From assembly GCA_964360635.1 (NCBI GenBank), contig CAYHXO010000010.1:1-64000 (forward strand): DNA of 64,000 bases, read 5' to 3'. The notes below the pieces were generated by a model. That model searched no databases. It was not told where the DNA came from and was given only the letters and a program-made list of their open reading frames with translations. Within the stretch, counting starts at the first letter, position 1, and each line of letters begins with the position of its first letter. The position numbers and the translations under genes were made by a program. The stretch is from CALRGE01 sp964360635 (GTDB lineage Bacteria > Patescibacteriota > Gracilibacteria > UBA1369 > 2-02-FULL-48-14). Below, in pieces: positions 35,906 to 44,405 of the stretch.

Positions 35906-36361
35906 ATGGAAGCACGAATCAAAAGAATAGTATCTGAATTTCTAGTCCACTTGGGCATAGATTTCACTGACGTAGATGTTGAAAAACTTGAAGACGGAAG
36001 CTTCAGAATTAATATAACTTCTGAAGATCCAAGTTTACTTATTGGTCACCACGGTGAAAACCTGAAGGCAATGCAAAGCATAGTTAAAGTTATGGTTTAC
36101 AAGCAGGCCGGTCAGGAAATTTCAATCAGCATGGATGTTGATAATTACAGACAAAGACAAGAAGAAAATGTGCTAACAATCGCGAGTCAAAAAGCTGAGG
36201 AAGTACTTACAACCAGAGGGCAGGTAGCTCTTCCACCAATGTCGCCTTATTTCAGAAGAATTGTTCATCTTCATCTGATGAAAGATGAATACAAAGGCCT
36301 AGTTACGGAAAGTATGGGCGAAGGCGATTACAGACAAGTAGTCATTAAATACAAGAAATGA
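35906..36361 (+). CDS. jag: Jag/KhpB-like RNA-binding protein (KH-R3H)
   Basis: 151 aa. RNA-binding protein usually found behind yidC and linked to control of cell elongation and division genes. A KH domain (about 30-80) contains LLIGHHGENLKAMQSIVKVM with the GxxG-like loop GHHG, and an R3H domain (about 88-150) contains MSPYFRRIVHLHLMKD with the R..H pattern. The N-terminal Jag-N domain is absent, so it is a short version. Its stop overlaps the next gene by ATGA. Confidence 0.9.
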   Translation: MEARIKRIVSEFLVHLGIDFTDVDVEKLEDGSFRINITSEDPSLLIGHHGENLKAMQSIVKVMVYKQAGQEISISMDVDNYRQRQEENVLTIASQKAEEVLTTRGQVALPPMSPYFRRIVHLHLMKDEYKGLVTESMGEGDYRQVVIKYKK

Positions 36362-37248
36362 AAGTTTCTCGCTTAAGGCGAGCTGTTAGTGCAGTACTAT
36401 CAGCCCTGATCATTTCCATCATTTTGCCACTCACAGCCGAATCAGAATCATGGTATGAGGATGTTGCAAGTAACGATCAATATCACGACGCCATTTGGTA
36501 TATGACCACCGCGAGCTATGCGAGCGGCTACCCTGACAATACATTCAAGCCGGAAAACCTTGTTACTAGAGCTGAGGCCTTAAAAATGATTCTCGCTTCA
36601 AGTAAAACTGAAATTACTGATGGCAGTGGCCTGACTTTTTCAGATGTAGTAGATTCCGACTGGTTCCATTCCTATTTAGAAACAGCTCTTAGCATCGGAA
36701 TAATTTCCGGCTATGAAGATGGAACTTTTAAACCAAATGAAACTGTTAATCGTGTTGAAGCACTAAAAATGTTGCTTCAGGCCCGTGAAGTTACACTAAC
36801 CGAAGGCAGCGAATGGTATGACAAATATCTGAATTTTGCAATTGAGCATGCCTTAGTGGTTCCCTCTAACACAGGCGATTATCTACCATCAAATCCAGTA
36901 AGCCGCGGCGAGCTCTCAGAAATGATTTACCGTCTTTATAAAGACAATTACAGCGGCTCAATTGAGTACGGTGGGGCAACTTGGTATGGTGGACTCTTCG
37001 AAGGGTCTGGCACTGCTTCCGGTGACATTTATGATTCCGACCAGCTCACAGCCGCCCACAAAACTCTTCCATTTGGAACAATAGTCAAAACTACAAACCT
37101 GTCTAATGGACTTTCTGTGATGGTAAAAATTAATGATCGTGGCCCTTACCGCGATGGTTATATAATCGATTTGTCCAGTTCCGCCTTCGAAAAGATTGCA
37201 AATCTGTCTACGGGGGTATTAAATGTACGCGTTGAAGTGCTCAAGTAA
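36358..37248 (+). CDS. SLH-domain protein with C-terminal RlpA-like double-psi beta-barrel
   Basis: 296 aa. A signal peptide (about 1-28) is followed by S-layer homology repeats: FSDV-type SWYEDVASNDQYHDAIWYMT (about 31-75), FSDVVDSDWFHSYLETALSI (about 97-140) and a weaker third copy to about 195. The C-terminus (about 203-296) is an RlpA-like barrel: ATWYGGLFEGSGTASGDIYD, LTAAHKTLPFGT, VKINDRGPYRDGYIIDLSSS. RlpA proteins bind or cleave denuded peptidoglycan strands at the septum; SLH repeats anchor to secondary wall polymers. The fusion suggests a secreted wall-bound peptidoglycan enzyme; the substrate is inferred. Confidence 0.9.
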   Translation: MKVSRLRRAVSAVLSALIISIILPLTAESESWYEDVASNDQYHDAIWYMTTASYASGYPDNTFKPENLVTRAEALKMILASSKTEITDGSGLTFSDVVDSDWFHSYLETALSIGIISGYEDGTFKPNETVNRVEALKMLLQAREVTLTEGSEWYDKYLNFAIEHALVVPSNTGDYLPSNPVSRGELSEMIYRLYKDNYSGSIEYGGATWYGGLFEGSGTASGDIYDSDQLTAAHKTLPFGTIVKTTNLSNGLSVMVKINDRGPYRDGYIIDLSSSAFEKIANLSTGVLNVRVEVLK

Positions 37249-37257
37249 ACGCCACAA

Positions 37258-37638
37258 ATGATTGATCCACTGACAAGAAAAGTTCGACCTCTCTCTCGAC
37301 GTAAAGACAAAAAACCTCTTTCCGAAGAAGTTAAGTCTATGTACAGACTTTTAACTGTGACGGTAGCAATTTTAAGTATAACTACAACATTTTCCTATTT
37401 ATATTTGAGCAGTTTAAAACCGGCGAAAGGCTACACATTAAAACAAATGCAAATTGATAATGAGCAATTACAATCTGAAAGTCGTGACCTTGATAGAGAA
37501 ATAATTGACGCTCGCTCTTATATTCAATTACAAAATTCAGACGAACTTGATGGAATGGAAACAGCGAATGGAAGTGAATTCAGCTTCGTTGACGACAGCA
37601 ACGTAGCAAAAAACGACAATGAACAAAGAACATACTGA
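37258..37638 (+). CDS. FtsL/DivIC-like single-pass membrane protein
   Basis: 126 aa. Basic cytoplasmic start (about 1-28), one membrane segment (LLTVTVAILSITTTFSYLYL, about 31-50), then a heptad-type helix (about 58-95: LKQMQIDNEQLQSESRDLDR) and an acidic tail. This layout matches small divisome proteins of the FtsL/DivIC type, but sequence alone is not decisive. Ends 20 bases inside nth. Confidence 0.6.
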   Translation: MIDPLTRKVRPLSRRKDKKPLSEEVKSMYRLLTVTVAILSITTTFSYLYLSSLKPAKGYTLKQMQIDNEQLQSESRDLDREIIDARSYIQLQNSDELDGMETANGSEFSFVDDSNVAKNDNEQRTY

Positions 37639-38257
37639 AATCGTTTCTACACTTGCGAAACTTTACCCAAATGCTGAAGCCCCATTGCGGCATCGCGGCG
37701 TTTTTGAATTATTAATTGCGGTAATCCTTTCCGCACAATGCACAGACGCCAGAGTGAACACAATTACTCCACTTCTTTTTCCTGAAGACCGGGCCTGTGA
37801 GCCTGCAGATATACTCGCACTAGGAGAAGAGAACGTGAGAGCAATCATTCGCCCATGTGGTTATTTTAATCAGAAAACTAAAGCTATTGTAGGCGTGGCC
37901 AAAGCGATTGTAAAAACAGGCACAGTTCCATCCGACTTTGACTCACTTCGCGCATTACCCGGAGTAGGACCAAAAACGGCACAAGTAATTCAGTCCCAGT
38001 GGTTTAAAATACCCGCCTTCCCTGTTGATACTCATATTCACCGTGTACTAAACCGACTTGGTATCGCCAAATCAGGCAAAAATCGTGACAAAACTGAAAG
38101 AGAAGCAAAGGCCGCAATCGATAAAAAATACTGGATAGACCTTCACCTTCAGCTAATTTTTTTCGGCCGACAAACCTGCTCGGCCCGAAAACCTAAGTGT
38201 GGCACATGCCCACTCGCACACCTGTGCAAGTGGGCCGATAAAAAGAAGTTTATTTAA
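37619..38257 (+). CDS. nth: Endonuclease III (DNA glycosylase/AP lyase)
   Basis: 212 aa. Removes oxidised pyrimidines and nicks the abasic site in base excision repair. Helix-hairpin-helix LPGVGPKTAQVI at about 113-124 with the catalytic Lys, the catalytic Asp in FPVDTHIHRV at about 135, and a [4Fe-4S] cluster C-x6-C-x2-C-x5-C in CSARKPKCGTCPLAHLC at about 188-204. Complete. Overlaps the preceding gene by 20 bases and the convergent DUF4349 gene by 4. Confidence 0.96.
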   Translation: MNKEHTEIVSTLAKLYPNAEAPLRHRGVFELLIAVILSAQCTDARVNTITPLLFPEDRACEPADILALGEENVRAIIRPCGYFNQKTKAIVGVAKAIVKTGTVPSDFDSLRALPGVGPKTAQVIQSQWFKIPAFPVDTHIHRVLNRLGIAKSGKNRDKTEREAKAAIDKKYWIDLHLQLIFFGRQTCSARKPKCGTCPLAHLCKWADKKKFI

Positions 38258-39126
38258 CGTCTTCGTCTGTAAATTCTCCATCCAAGATATACAAGCAACA
38301 AAGGCCAGCCGTACACTAAGGCATAAACACCTTTATCTAATAGAGTCTGCAAGAATACTACCCAATCACTGAAGGCTTGTTTTACAGTTGTCACAACGCT
38401 CCAAGTACTTGCAGTATCTGAAACACTTGCATCTTCTTCAAGGCTTACGCTGATTGAAGAATACTGGATTCTATTGTCATAGCCTTTCTTCTCAATTTGA
38501 AGTGATTCAATTTCAGAACGTACGTCAGCTAGTGCCTTAGTGATCGACACTATTGCATCAACATCATTTGCCTTCTTCAAAACCTCAAGATATTGCAATT
38601 CCAATGCCTCACGATTTTTAATTTTTGAATCTAAATCGTTATAATACTGAGTCACATCTTCACTATTGGAATACTCATTATTAACATAAACCGCCAAAGC
38701 CTTTAATGACGCAACTGTAGAATCAAACTTATCTGATGGAACACGCAATGTCATATTCGCTGTGTAACTTCCATCGTATCTATTGATATTAGAGTCATCA
38801 ACATAACCAGCTAAGCCTTGAATCATAGCCTTAATTGCATCGCTCTGTTTTCGAACGTCATCAACGTGCAATGAAAGTGAAGCAGTCTTTATAACTTGTT
38901 GACCATATTGGGCACCATTAAAACTCTGATCAGACATTGGAGCAACAGACAAATCCATACTCTTTGTGGCCATCATTGAATCCTGATAATATCCTTCTCC
39001 ACTCGACTCGGTAGTGACACCACTCATCCTTTCACTATTCGACTTAAAAAGCCAAAGACCTGCAAGCAAAGCAAGTATAAGAATCCCAATCAACTTCCTA
39101 TGTTCTTCAAAAAAGTTAGTTCTCAT
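38254..39126 (-). CDS. DUF4349 domain protein, membrane-anchored
   Basis: About 290 aa from the ATG at 39126; an upstream ATG at 39171 would lie directly against the tRNA terminator, so I prefer the shorter form. N-terminal membrane segment (KLIGILILALLAGLWLF, about 11-27), the DUF4349 region from about 75 (VIKTASLSLHVDDVRKQSDA, GYVDDSN, TLRVPSDKFDSTVASLKAL), a coiled-coil (about 165-215) and a C-terminal membrane segment (GVYALVYGWPLLLVYLGW) ending in RIYRRRR. Function of the family is unknown; both ends are anchored in the membrane. Confidence 0.85.
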   Translation of the reverse strand: MRTNFFEEHRKLIGILILALLAGLWLFKSNSERMSGVTTESSGEGYYQDSMMATKSMDLSVAPMSDQSFNGAQYGQQVIKTASLSLHVDDVRKQSDAIKAMIQGLAGYVDDSNINRYDGSYTANMTLRVPSDKFDSTVASLKALAVYVNNEYSNSEDVTQYYNDLDSKIKNREALELQYLEVLKKANDVDAIVSITKALADVRSEIESLQIEKKGYDNRIQYSSISVSLEEDASVSDTASTWSVVTTVKQAFSDWVVFLQTLLDKGVYALVYGWPLLLVYLGWRIYRRRR

Positions 39127-39174
39127 ATTTGTGTGGGTTAAGATTCGATAGAACTTTACATCAAAAACCATAAA

Positions 39175-39198
39175 TCGAAAAGCTCACCTTCGGTGAGT
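39175..39198 (-). terminator. Intrinsic terminator after tRNA-Glu
   Basis: Minus strand CTCACC-GAA-GGTGAG (6-bp stem, extended by one A-T type flank) followed by CTTTTCGATTT. Lies immediately after the tRNA 3' end. Confidence 0.7.
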
Positions 39199-39200
39199 GA

Positions 39201-39275
39201 TGGTAGTCTCAAGGAGAATTGAACTCCTATTTACAGGATGAAAACCTGTTGTCCTAACCGTTAGACGATGAGACC
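39201..39275 (-). tRNA. tRNA-Glu (anticodon TTC)
   Basis: 75 nt on the minus strand. Acceptor GGTCTCA pairs with TGAGACT, the anticodon stem ACAGG/CCTGT encloses the loop TTTTCAT (anticodon TTC), and the T arm reads AGGAGTTCAATTCTCCT. The 3' ACCA is encoded, so CCA addition is not needed. The cognate synthetase gltX is at 20119. Confidence 0.96.
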
Positions 39276-39435
39276 AAAATTTCCTGAAGAAGTATACTTA
39301 ACAGGGTTTTTTAGTCAAACAAATCGTTAAAATGGCTCTGAAAAGGCAAAAATCGACCATACAACGAGTAAACATTTTACAGGTTACAACAGGCTGGATT
39401 TGACATATTTTTTCTCTTACGCAAGGCGAACAGGT

Positions 39436-39464
39436 TTGCCAATCTGTAAATACCTTACTATAAT
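39436..39464 (+). promoter_or_regulatory. Promoter of the 65-aa gene
   Basis: TTGCCA (39436-39441), 17-nt spacer, perfect TATAAT (39459-39464). Leader of about 27 nt to the ATG at 39498. The rest of the gap 39276-39435 shows no gene. Confidence 0.85.
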
Positions 39465-39497
39465 TTACACGGTTTAGTTCCTAACCCCCCAATTGCT

Positions 39498-39695
39498 ATG
39501 GCTTACTCAATAACCAATAGTAAGGGTCAAGCTTATATCCTTCACGGAAAGATGGTAACACTTCGTGGTGGAAGAAAGCAGCAAATCTATTACTTTGCTC
39601 GAAAAGCAAAGCCTGATGCTCTTGATGCTCTACCAGCAGGATATGCTGTGATGGAAAACAAGAGGACAGGTCTTCCAATGTTGAAGAAAAAATAG
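39498..39695 (+). CDS. Small basic conserved-looking protein
   Basis: 65 aa, basic, no membrane segment. Reads MAYSITNSKGQAYILHGK, then LRGGRKQQIYYFARKA, and ends NKRTGLPMLKKK. The pattern of short strands and basic residues, together with a strong promoter and strong terminator of its own, suggests an abundant small nucleic-acid-associated protein; that role is inferred. No named family recognised. Confidence 0.75.
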   Translation: MAYSITNSKGQAYILHGKMVTLRGGRKQQIYYFARKAKPDALDALPAGYAVMENKRTGLPMLKKK

Positions 39696-39714
39696 TTGCC
39701 ACTGGCACCTGAAC

Positions 39715-39746
39715 AAAAGCTCTCCTAGTGAGAGCTTTTTTCTTTT
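39715..39746 (+). terminator. Strong intrinsic terminator
   Basis: AAAAGCTCTC-CTAGT-GAGAGCTTTT with following TTCTTTT: a 10-bp stem with a 5-nt loop and a long T-tract, 20 bases after the small gene at 39498. Confidence 0.92.
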
Positions 39747-39793
39747 GAGTTTTCTCCGGAAACGTTTATTAAAAAGCGCTAAAGCGCTGGCAC

Positions 39794-39826
39794 AAAAAAT
39801 CCCGCATTTGCCAGCGGGACTTTTTA
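39794..39826. terminator. Bidirectional intrinsic terminator
   Basis: TCCCGC (39800-39805) and GCGGGA (39814-39819) form the stem. A-tract before and T-tract after let it work in both directions; it should chiefly serve the minus-strand gene that stops at 39833. Confidence 0.8.
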
Positions 39827-39832
39827 AAATTC

Positions 39833-40303
39833 TTATTGAGCTGTGTCTGTACCTGTTACTGCATCCGGAGCAGCTAGATTGCCTGTCTCTAGATTAGTCA
39901 CCTCAGTTTCTCCACCTAAAGCACTCTGTAAATCATCAACTGAAAGAGTCTTTGTTGAGAATAATTGAGAACTAACCAAAATCACTGCTGTAAATAAAAT
40001 AACCATCCACATTATGCCGTAAAGTAGAATCTGGAAACCTGCCATGTGATCCTTTTTATCTTGCGCATAGAAAATTGGGAAACCGAAAAGCACCAAAGCC
40101 TGCAAAGACAAGAAAAGTACTACGTTGAACAAAATAAAATAAAGTTCAAGGTGACCGATTCCTTCTTTATATAGGAAACCGATAACCATCGGCGGCATAT
40201 ATGCAATAATTGCTGTGATTAAAAGTGACATAACCCCTATAACAAAACCGACTAGCGTCGTTTGTTTGTGACCGAGTTTTTTTTCGCTTCTGAAGAGAAA
40301 CAT
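39833..40303 (-). CDS. Hypothetical membrane protein
   Basis: 156 aa. Three to four membrane segments (about 17-48, 53-80 and 88-112), then a polar outside or inside tail rich in Thr, Asp and Ala (about 115-156). The layout resembles the DUF4870/DUF1461-like small membrane proteins but I cannot name a family. Followed by a good terminator. A 39-residue hydrophobic frame starts upstream at 40371 and overlaps its first 52 bases. Confidence 0.7.
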   Translation of the reverse strand: MFLFRSEKKLGHKQTTLVGFVIGVMSLLITAIIAYMPPMVIGFLYKEGIGHLELYFILFNVVLFLSLQALVLFGFPIFYAQDKKDHMAGFQILLYGIMWMVILFTAVILVSSQLFSTKTLSVDDLQSALGGETEVTNLETGNLAAPDAVTGTDTAQ

Positions 40304-40394
40304 GTTATGAGTGCGTTAAGGATATAAGGAAAGCCGATCATGAGTAGTGCCAAAATAATTAGGTATACCATTGGCGGCTTTTTTTGTATCCTAC

Positions 40395-41042
40395 ATGCAG
40401 CCACATTACTTATCAATTTCAATGGAACTCTATACTCTTGCCCAAATGTTACACGATGCTGTATTTCGGATTCAGCACATTAGTTCTATTGAACTAATTA
40501 TCTTTACCATAATCGCAATCCCAACCATATACGCAATGCTTGGAGCACCATTTGTACCAACTCACATGAAACAGGTGAAAAGGATGATGCACGCAGCGCA
40601 GCTGCGAAAGGGAATGAAAATTTATGATCTCGGATGCGGAGACGGAAGACTTGTTCACGAAGCATCTGCCATAGTGGGAAGCACTAAGGCAATCGGATAC
40701 GAATATTCCCCACTTGTTTACCTTTGGGCAAAATTTATATCAATTTTTTGGAGAGGTGGCGCCATAAAATACGGAAATATTTGGAATCAAGATTTCTCAG
40801 ATGCAGATGTAATATTTTGCTATTTACTACCTCACGCTATGGCAAAATTCGAAAAAATTGTCTTGCCACAATTGAAACCGGGAAGCCTTATTGTTTCTCA
40901 CGCTTTTGAAATGCCAACCTATCCGATTTATAAAAAAATTCCGCGGGACGAAATGCACGCACCAGTTGTTGTTTATAAAATCTCAACAAAAATTGCGCCA
41001 AAACAACAAACGAAGAAACAAAAAGGAAAGAATCAAATTTAA
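40395..41042 (+). CDS. Class I SAM-dependent methyltransferase, membrane-associated
   Basis: About 215 aa from the ATG at 40395; starts at 40371 (TTG) or 40422 (ATG) are also possible. One N-terminal hydrophobic segment (SIELIIFTIIAIPTIYAML, about 26-44) precedes a Rossmann domain with motif I KIYDLGCGDGRLVHEAS at about 77-92, AIGYEYSPLVYLWAK, and ADVIFCYLLPHAM in the motif IV position. Substrate unknown. Small basic C-terminus (KQQTKKQKGK). The last 155 bases overlap the convergent comEC gene, a large overlap for this window. Confidence 0.8.
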   Translation: MQPHYLSISMELYTLAQMLHDAVFRIQHISSIELIIFTIIAIPTIYAMLGAPFVPTHMKQVKRMMHAAQLRKGMKIYDLGCGDGRLVHEASAIVGSTKAIGYEYSPLVYLWAKFISIFWRGGAIKYGNIWNQDFSDADVIFCYLLPHAMAKFEKIVLPQLKPGSLIVSHAFEMPTYPIYKKIPRDEMHAPVVVYKISTKIAPKQQTKKQKGKNQI

Positions 41043-42288
41043 CTTCTACCCAAGCAAATGGTACTTGCGCAAGCAAGTTTGCCGTTTCTAAAATTAGCCA
41101 AAGAAAAAATATTGCTGGCAAAGCCACAATTTTCCCGAGAATCAAAGACAGAGCCGTCAGCAACATTGAGACAGGGACAAATGGCACCGCGAGCAAGTTT
41201 GCTATAGGCGAAATTAAAGAAAGTCTTCCGAATGAAAACGCAATAAATGGCAAAGTCAGAACTTGTGCGGATAAAGTTAAAGCTAATGATTCGTTCATCT
41301 TCGGAAAATATTTTTTCAAAATCGGCGTGAAAGCAATCAAGCCAAAAGTTGATGCAAATGAAAGCTGGAAACCAACATCATAAAAAAGAATGTAAGGATT
41401 AAAAAGTACCATAAAAAACATCGACCACAAAAGTGCGAAATAAACCTGACTTTTCCTTCCACCATAAAGTGCCCATAAGGTTAGAAAGCCCATGATTGCT
41501 GAACGAACAACTGCAGCAGTCAAACCAACCAAAAGTATAAAAATAGAAATTAAAAGCACACTCAAAATAATACGTAATTTCAATCGCAGAAAAGAAAATG
41601 CCGAAAAAATAAGTAGAATAATTAAACTGATATTGTAACCGGAAATCGCGACAATATGCGTTAGCCCAACTGCTTTAAATGCATCGCTGACATCTGGGCT
41701 CATCCCTCGCCTACTGCCCAAAAGCAAACCGGAAACAAAACCGGCTTCCGGCTCGGGATAAAGTTGATTAATTCTCATCTGGAAAGTTGTCTTCACATTA
41801 TACAAGTAAGAAAAAAACGATGGTGGCCCAGCTTTCAGAAGCTGGAGTTTTGGATTTTTAATCAGTCCAAAAACGCCATAGCGGGCAAGATAATTTTTGT
41901 AGGAAAAATCTACTTCATCACTTGGCGATTCTAATTCACCGCTTATTAAAAAAGTATCACCGTAAGAAATCTTGGTAAAAATATCAGTCTTAACCAGCAC
42001 CTTCCCAAATTCAGTTTTAAAGTAGACATTTTGATAGGCTTCGCGCTTGTCTACTTCTTCTGTAACTTGCCCAACAAATTCAATTTGACCAAAAGGTAAA
42101 ACAGGAAACCCGGATTCATAAAGATCAACCCTCAAAATGCCAAAAGCGAAAGCCATGAAAAATAAAATAAAAATCTTACGTGGCAAGAAAATCGCCGGGA
42201 CAAAATATAAAAACTGCAAAGAAGGGCATAGAATCCGCGCAATTACGCCGAGAAAAAATCCACAAATTGAAGTTAAAACAAGAAGCAT
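40888..42288 (-). CDS. comEC: ComEC/Rec2-family DNA uptake channel protein, short form
   Basis: About 466 aa from the ATG at 42288 (a GTG at 42303 is in frame). Forms the inner-membrane channel for single-stranded DNA in natural transformation. An N-terminal OB-fold-like DUF4131 region (about 20-155) is followed by the Competence domain with the signature LTHIVAISGYNISLIILLIF at about 215-235 and many membrane helices to about 440. The C-terminal metallo-beta-lactamase domain found in Bacillus ComEC is absent. TATGTT lies 6 nt before the ATG at 42288. The 3' part overlaps the methyltransferase gene. Confidence 0.9.
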   Translation of the reverse strand: MLLVLTSICGFFLGVIARILCPSLQFLYFVPAIFLPRKIFILFFMAFAFGILRVDLYESGFPVLPFGQIEFVGQVTEEVDKREAYQNVYFKTEFGKVLVKTDIFTKISYGDTFLISGELESPSDEVDFSYKNYLARYGVFGLIKNPKLQLLKAGPPSFFSYLYNVKTTFQMRINQLYPEPEAGFVSGLLLGSRRGMSPDVSDAFKAVGLTHIVAISGYNISLIILLIFSAFSFLRLKLRIILSVLLISIFILLVGLTAAVVRSAIMGFLTLWALYGGRKSQVYFALLWSMFFMVLFNPYILFYDVGFQLSFASTFGLIAFTPILKKYFPKMNESLALTLSAQVLTLPFIAFSFGRLSLISPIANLLAVPFVPVSMLLTALSLILGKIVALPAIFFLWLILETANLLAQVPFAWVEVKFDSFLFVSSFVVLAQFLLRFYKQQLVRAFRPAEFFYKSDRLAFQKREKQ

Positions 42289-42373
42289 AACCTTAACATA
42301 CACAAATCGACCTGAAAAAAAGCTGAATTAATTTACTTTCATTTTCGGTAGAATTCAGTAAAATTGCTTCGCT

Positions 42374-43717
42374 ATGGATTTACAAGAAAAAAAACCCGGT
42401 AACTGGATAAAACATCACTTATTGCTAACAATTTTAGCACTTATTCTTGGGTTTCTTACAGTTAAAGGAATAGCGGGAGCAATCATGTCAGGCAACCCTT
42501 TTTCACTAAGGCAGATTGTCCTCTCAGCTGTAAGCCAAAATGTTCAAGAAGATGAAAATGGTCACACTAATATTCTTTTACTCGGGATTGGTGGTGAAGG
42601 TCACGACGGGTCAAACCTTACCGACACCATAATGATTGCATCCATCGACAACAGCAACAAAAGTATCGCTATGCTCTCAACTCCTCGAGATTTGTACGTG
42701 AATAATCTCGAAGTAGGCTGGAGCAGCAGATTAAACGGAGTCTATCAGTTCATTTTAGATAAAAATGAAGATAAAGATGAGGCAATGCGTGTGTTAATTG
42801 AACAGATGCAAGACATCTATGACATTAAAATTCAGTATTTCGCAAAAGTGGATTTCAAAGGTTTTGTTGATGTAGTTGATGCGCTTGGCGGAGTTGAAGT
42901 TAGCCCTACAGAAAGCATAATTGACCAATTCTACCCTGCTCCAGACGGCTCATCACGAATCTATGATCCTCTTTATATAAAAGCCGGGACACAGACTCTT
43001 GATGGGACAACAGCTCTAAAATATGCACGGAGTAGAGAAACAAGTTCAGATTTCGAACGCGCAAAAAGACAGCAAGAAATTTTAGTGGCAATGAAAGATA
43101 AGGCACTCAGCATCGGCTTCCTTTTGAATCCTTTGAAAATTAAAAATCTATACTCGGCAATTTCGAGCAACTTCGAAACTAATATGACAACTGCAGAGAT
43201 GATTTATCTCGCAAAAATTTCAGAGCAATTCGATAGAAGTTCAATTCTTCAGCAAGTGATTAGCGACGAAGCATACAAAACAGCAGGCTTCGTATATGGA
43301 CCGGACAGGAGTCTCTATGGCGGAGCAGCGGTTCTAATTCCAACTTATGGAGATTTCACAGAGTTCAAAGAATTCGCAAAACTTTTCTTCTTCAATCAAT
43401 CAGTTTTCATTCAACAAACTCCAATTACAGTGCTAAACGGAACAAGTACAGAAGGCCTTGCCGTTGATGTAAAACTTTACCTTAAACGTTATGGATTTAA
43501 TGTTGTAGACCATGGAAATGCTCTAACAAAAGACATAGCAATCAGTACAATTCAAAGCGACAAAGAAACCTACGAGCTTTTAAATGAATTAGTGCCTGGC
43601 GAAATGGTAAAGCAGGAAGATGAAAACACCGGCATTGTGATTACTGTAGGTGAAGACTTTTTAGATTTCTACAAAGCAAATTCAGCAAAATTCTATGCAA
43701 GTTACTTCTACCAGTAG
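42374..43717 (+). CDS. LytR-CpsA-Psr (LCP) family protein
   Basis: 447 aa. LCP enzymes move polyprenyl-linked glycans onto peptidoglycan or cell-surface carriers outside the membrane. One membrane segment (about 14-36), the LCP domain (about 70-230) with NILLLGIGGEGHDGSNLTDT, MIASIDNSNKS, MLSTPRDLYVN, RLNGVYQF and KYARSRETSSDFERAKRQQE, and a C-terminal LytR_C domain (about 350-425, ITVLNGTSTEGLAVDVKLYL). Catalytic Arg and Asp residues of the family are visible. -10-like TAGAAT at 42349-42354 may be its promoter. Overlaps the next gene by 23 bases. Confidence 0.93.
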   Translation: MDLQEKKPGNWIKHHLLLTILALILGFLTVKGIAGAIMSGNPFSLRQIVLSAVSQNVQEDENGHTNILLLGIGGEGHDGSNLTDTIMIASIDNSNKSIAMLSTPRDLYVNNLEVGWSSRLNGVYQFILDKNEDKDEAMRVLIEQMQDIYDIKIQYFAKVDFKGFVDVVDALGGVEVSPTESIIDQFYPAPDGSSRIYDPLYIKAGTQTLDGTTALKYARSRETSSDFERAKRQQEILVAMKDKALSIGFLLNPLKIKNLYSAISSNFETNMTTAEMIYLAKISEQFDRSSILQQVISDEAYKTAGFVYGPDRSLYGGAAVLIPTYGDFTEFKEFAKLFFFNQSVFIQQTPITVLNGTSTEGLAVDVKLYLKRYGFNVVDHGNALTKDIAISTIQSDKETYELLNELVPGEMVKQEDENTGIVITVGEDFLDFYKANSAKFYASYFYQ

Positions 43718-44402
43718 GCTTCAAAAAATTATCGCCAACCGCGATTTTTGTTCTCGCAGAAAAGCGGAAGAGCTTATTTTAGCAGGTAGAGTTGAAGTAG
43801 ACGGCACGACAGTAGATAAACTTGGTGAGAAATTTTCCGATTCTTGCGTGGTAAGAATAGACGGTAAAAAAATAGAAGCGAAAATGAAGACAACACTTCT
43901 ACTTTACAAACCTGTTGATTACGTTTGCACAAAAGAAGATTATCACAATCCAAAAAATATAATGCAGCTTATACCTGAACCACTAAGTCACTTAAACTAC
44001 GCCGGACGGTTAGATAAAGACAGTGAAGGAATGGTGATTCTAAGTGGCGACGGTGATTTGATTTTTCGGCTCACACACCCAAAATTTGGCCATACAAAGA
44101 CTTATGAAATTGAGGTGCACGGTCGGCCCACTATGGCAGATCTCCTTCCTTTAAAATCAGGAAAAATGCAGCTGGATGACAAGACTCTGAACCCGATTGA
44201 ATTTGAAATTCTCGCTCCCGGTAAGATTAGACTGATACTCAGCGAAGGGCGCAAGCGACAAATTCGAAGGCTTATGGATTCGCTTGGTTTTCCCGTGTTA
44301 TATTTATGCAGAACTGCAATAGGCAAATTGCAACTAGCCGACTTGAAACCCGGTGAATGGAAAGAACTGTCCGAAGAGGAAATTCAAAAAGCTTTATCTT
44401 AA
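43695..44402 (+). CDS. Pseudouridine synthase of the RsuA/RluB family
   Basis: 235 aa. Isomerises uridine to pseudouridine in ribosomal RNA. S4 RNA-binding domain at about 7-52 (RLQKIIANRDFCSRRKAEEL, then GRVEVDGTTV) and the catalytic domain with the Asp in AGRLDKDSEGMVIL at about 96-109, plus KTYEIEV and the C-terminal LSEGRKRQIRRLMDSLG. RsuA and RluB/E/F types cannot be told apart by eye, so no symbol is given. Confidence 0.93.
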   Translation: MQVTSTSRLQKIIANRDFCSRRKAEELILAGRVEVDGTTVDKLGEKFSDSCVVRIDGKKIEAKMKTTLLLYKPVDYVCTKEDYHNPKNIMQLIPEPLSHLNYAGRLDKDSEGMVILSGDGDLIFRLTHPKFGHTKTYEIEVHGRPTMADLLPLKSGKMQLDDKTLNPIEFEILAPGKIRLILSEGRKRQIRRLMDSLGFPVLYLCRTAIGKLQLADLKPGEWKELSEEEIQKALS

Positions 44403-44405
44403 ATT

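Noticed and set aside
40252..40371. 39-residue hydrophobic frame (MVYLIILALLMIGFPYILNA at the start) on the minus strand
   Set aside because: Overlaps the first 52 bases of the 156-aa membrane gene in another frame; could be a small membrane peptide but nothing else supports it.
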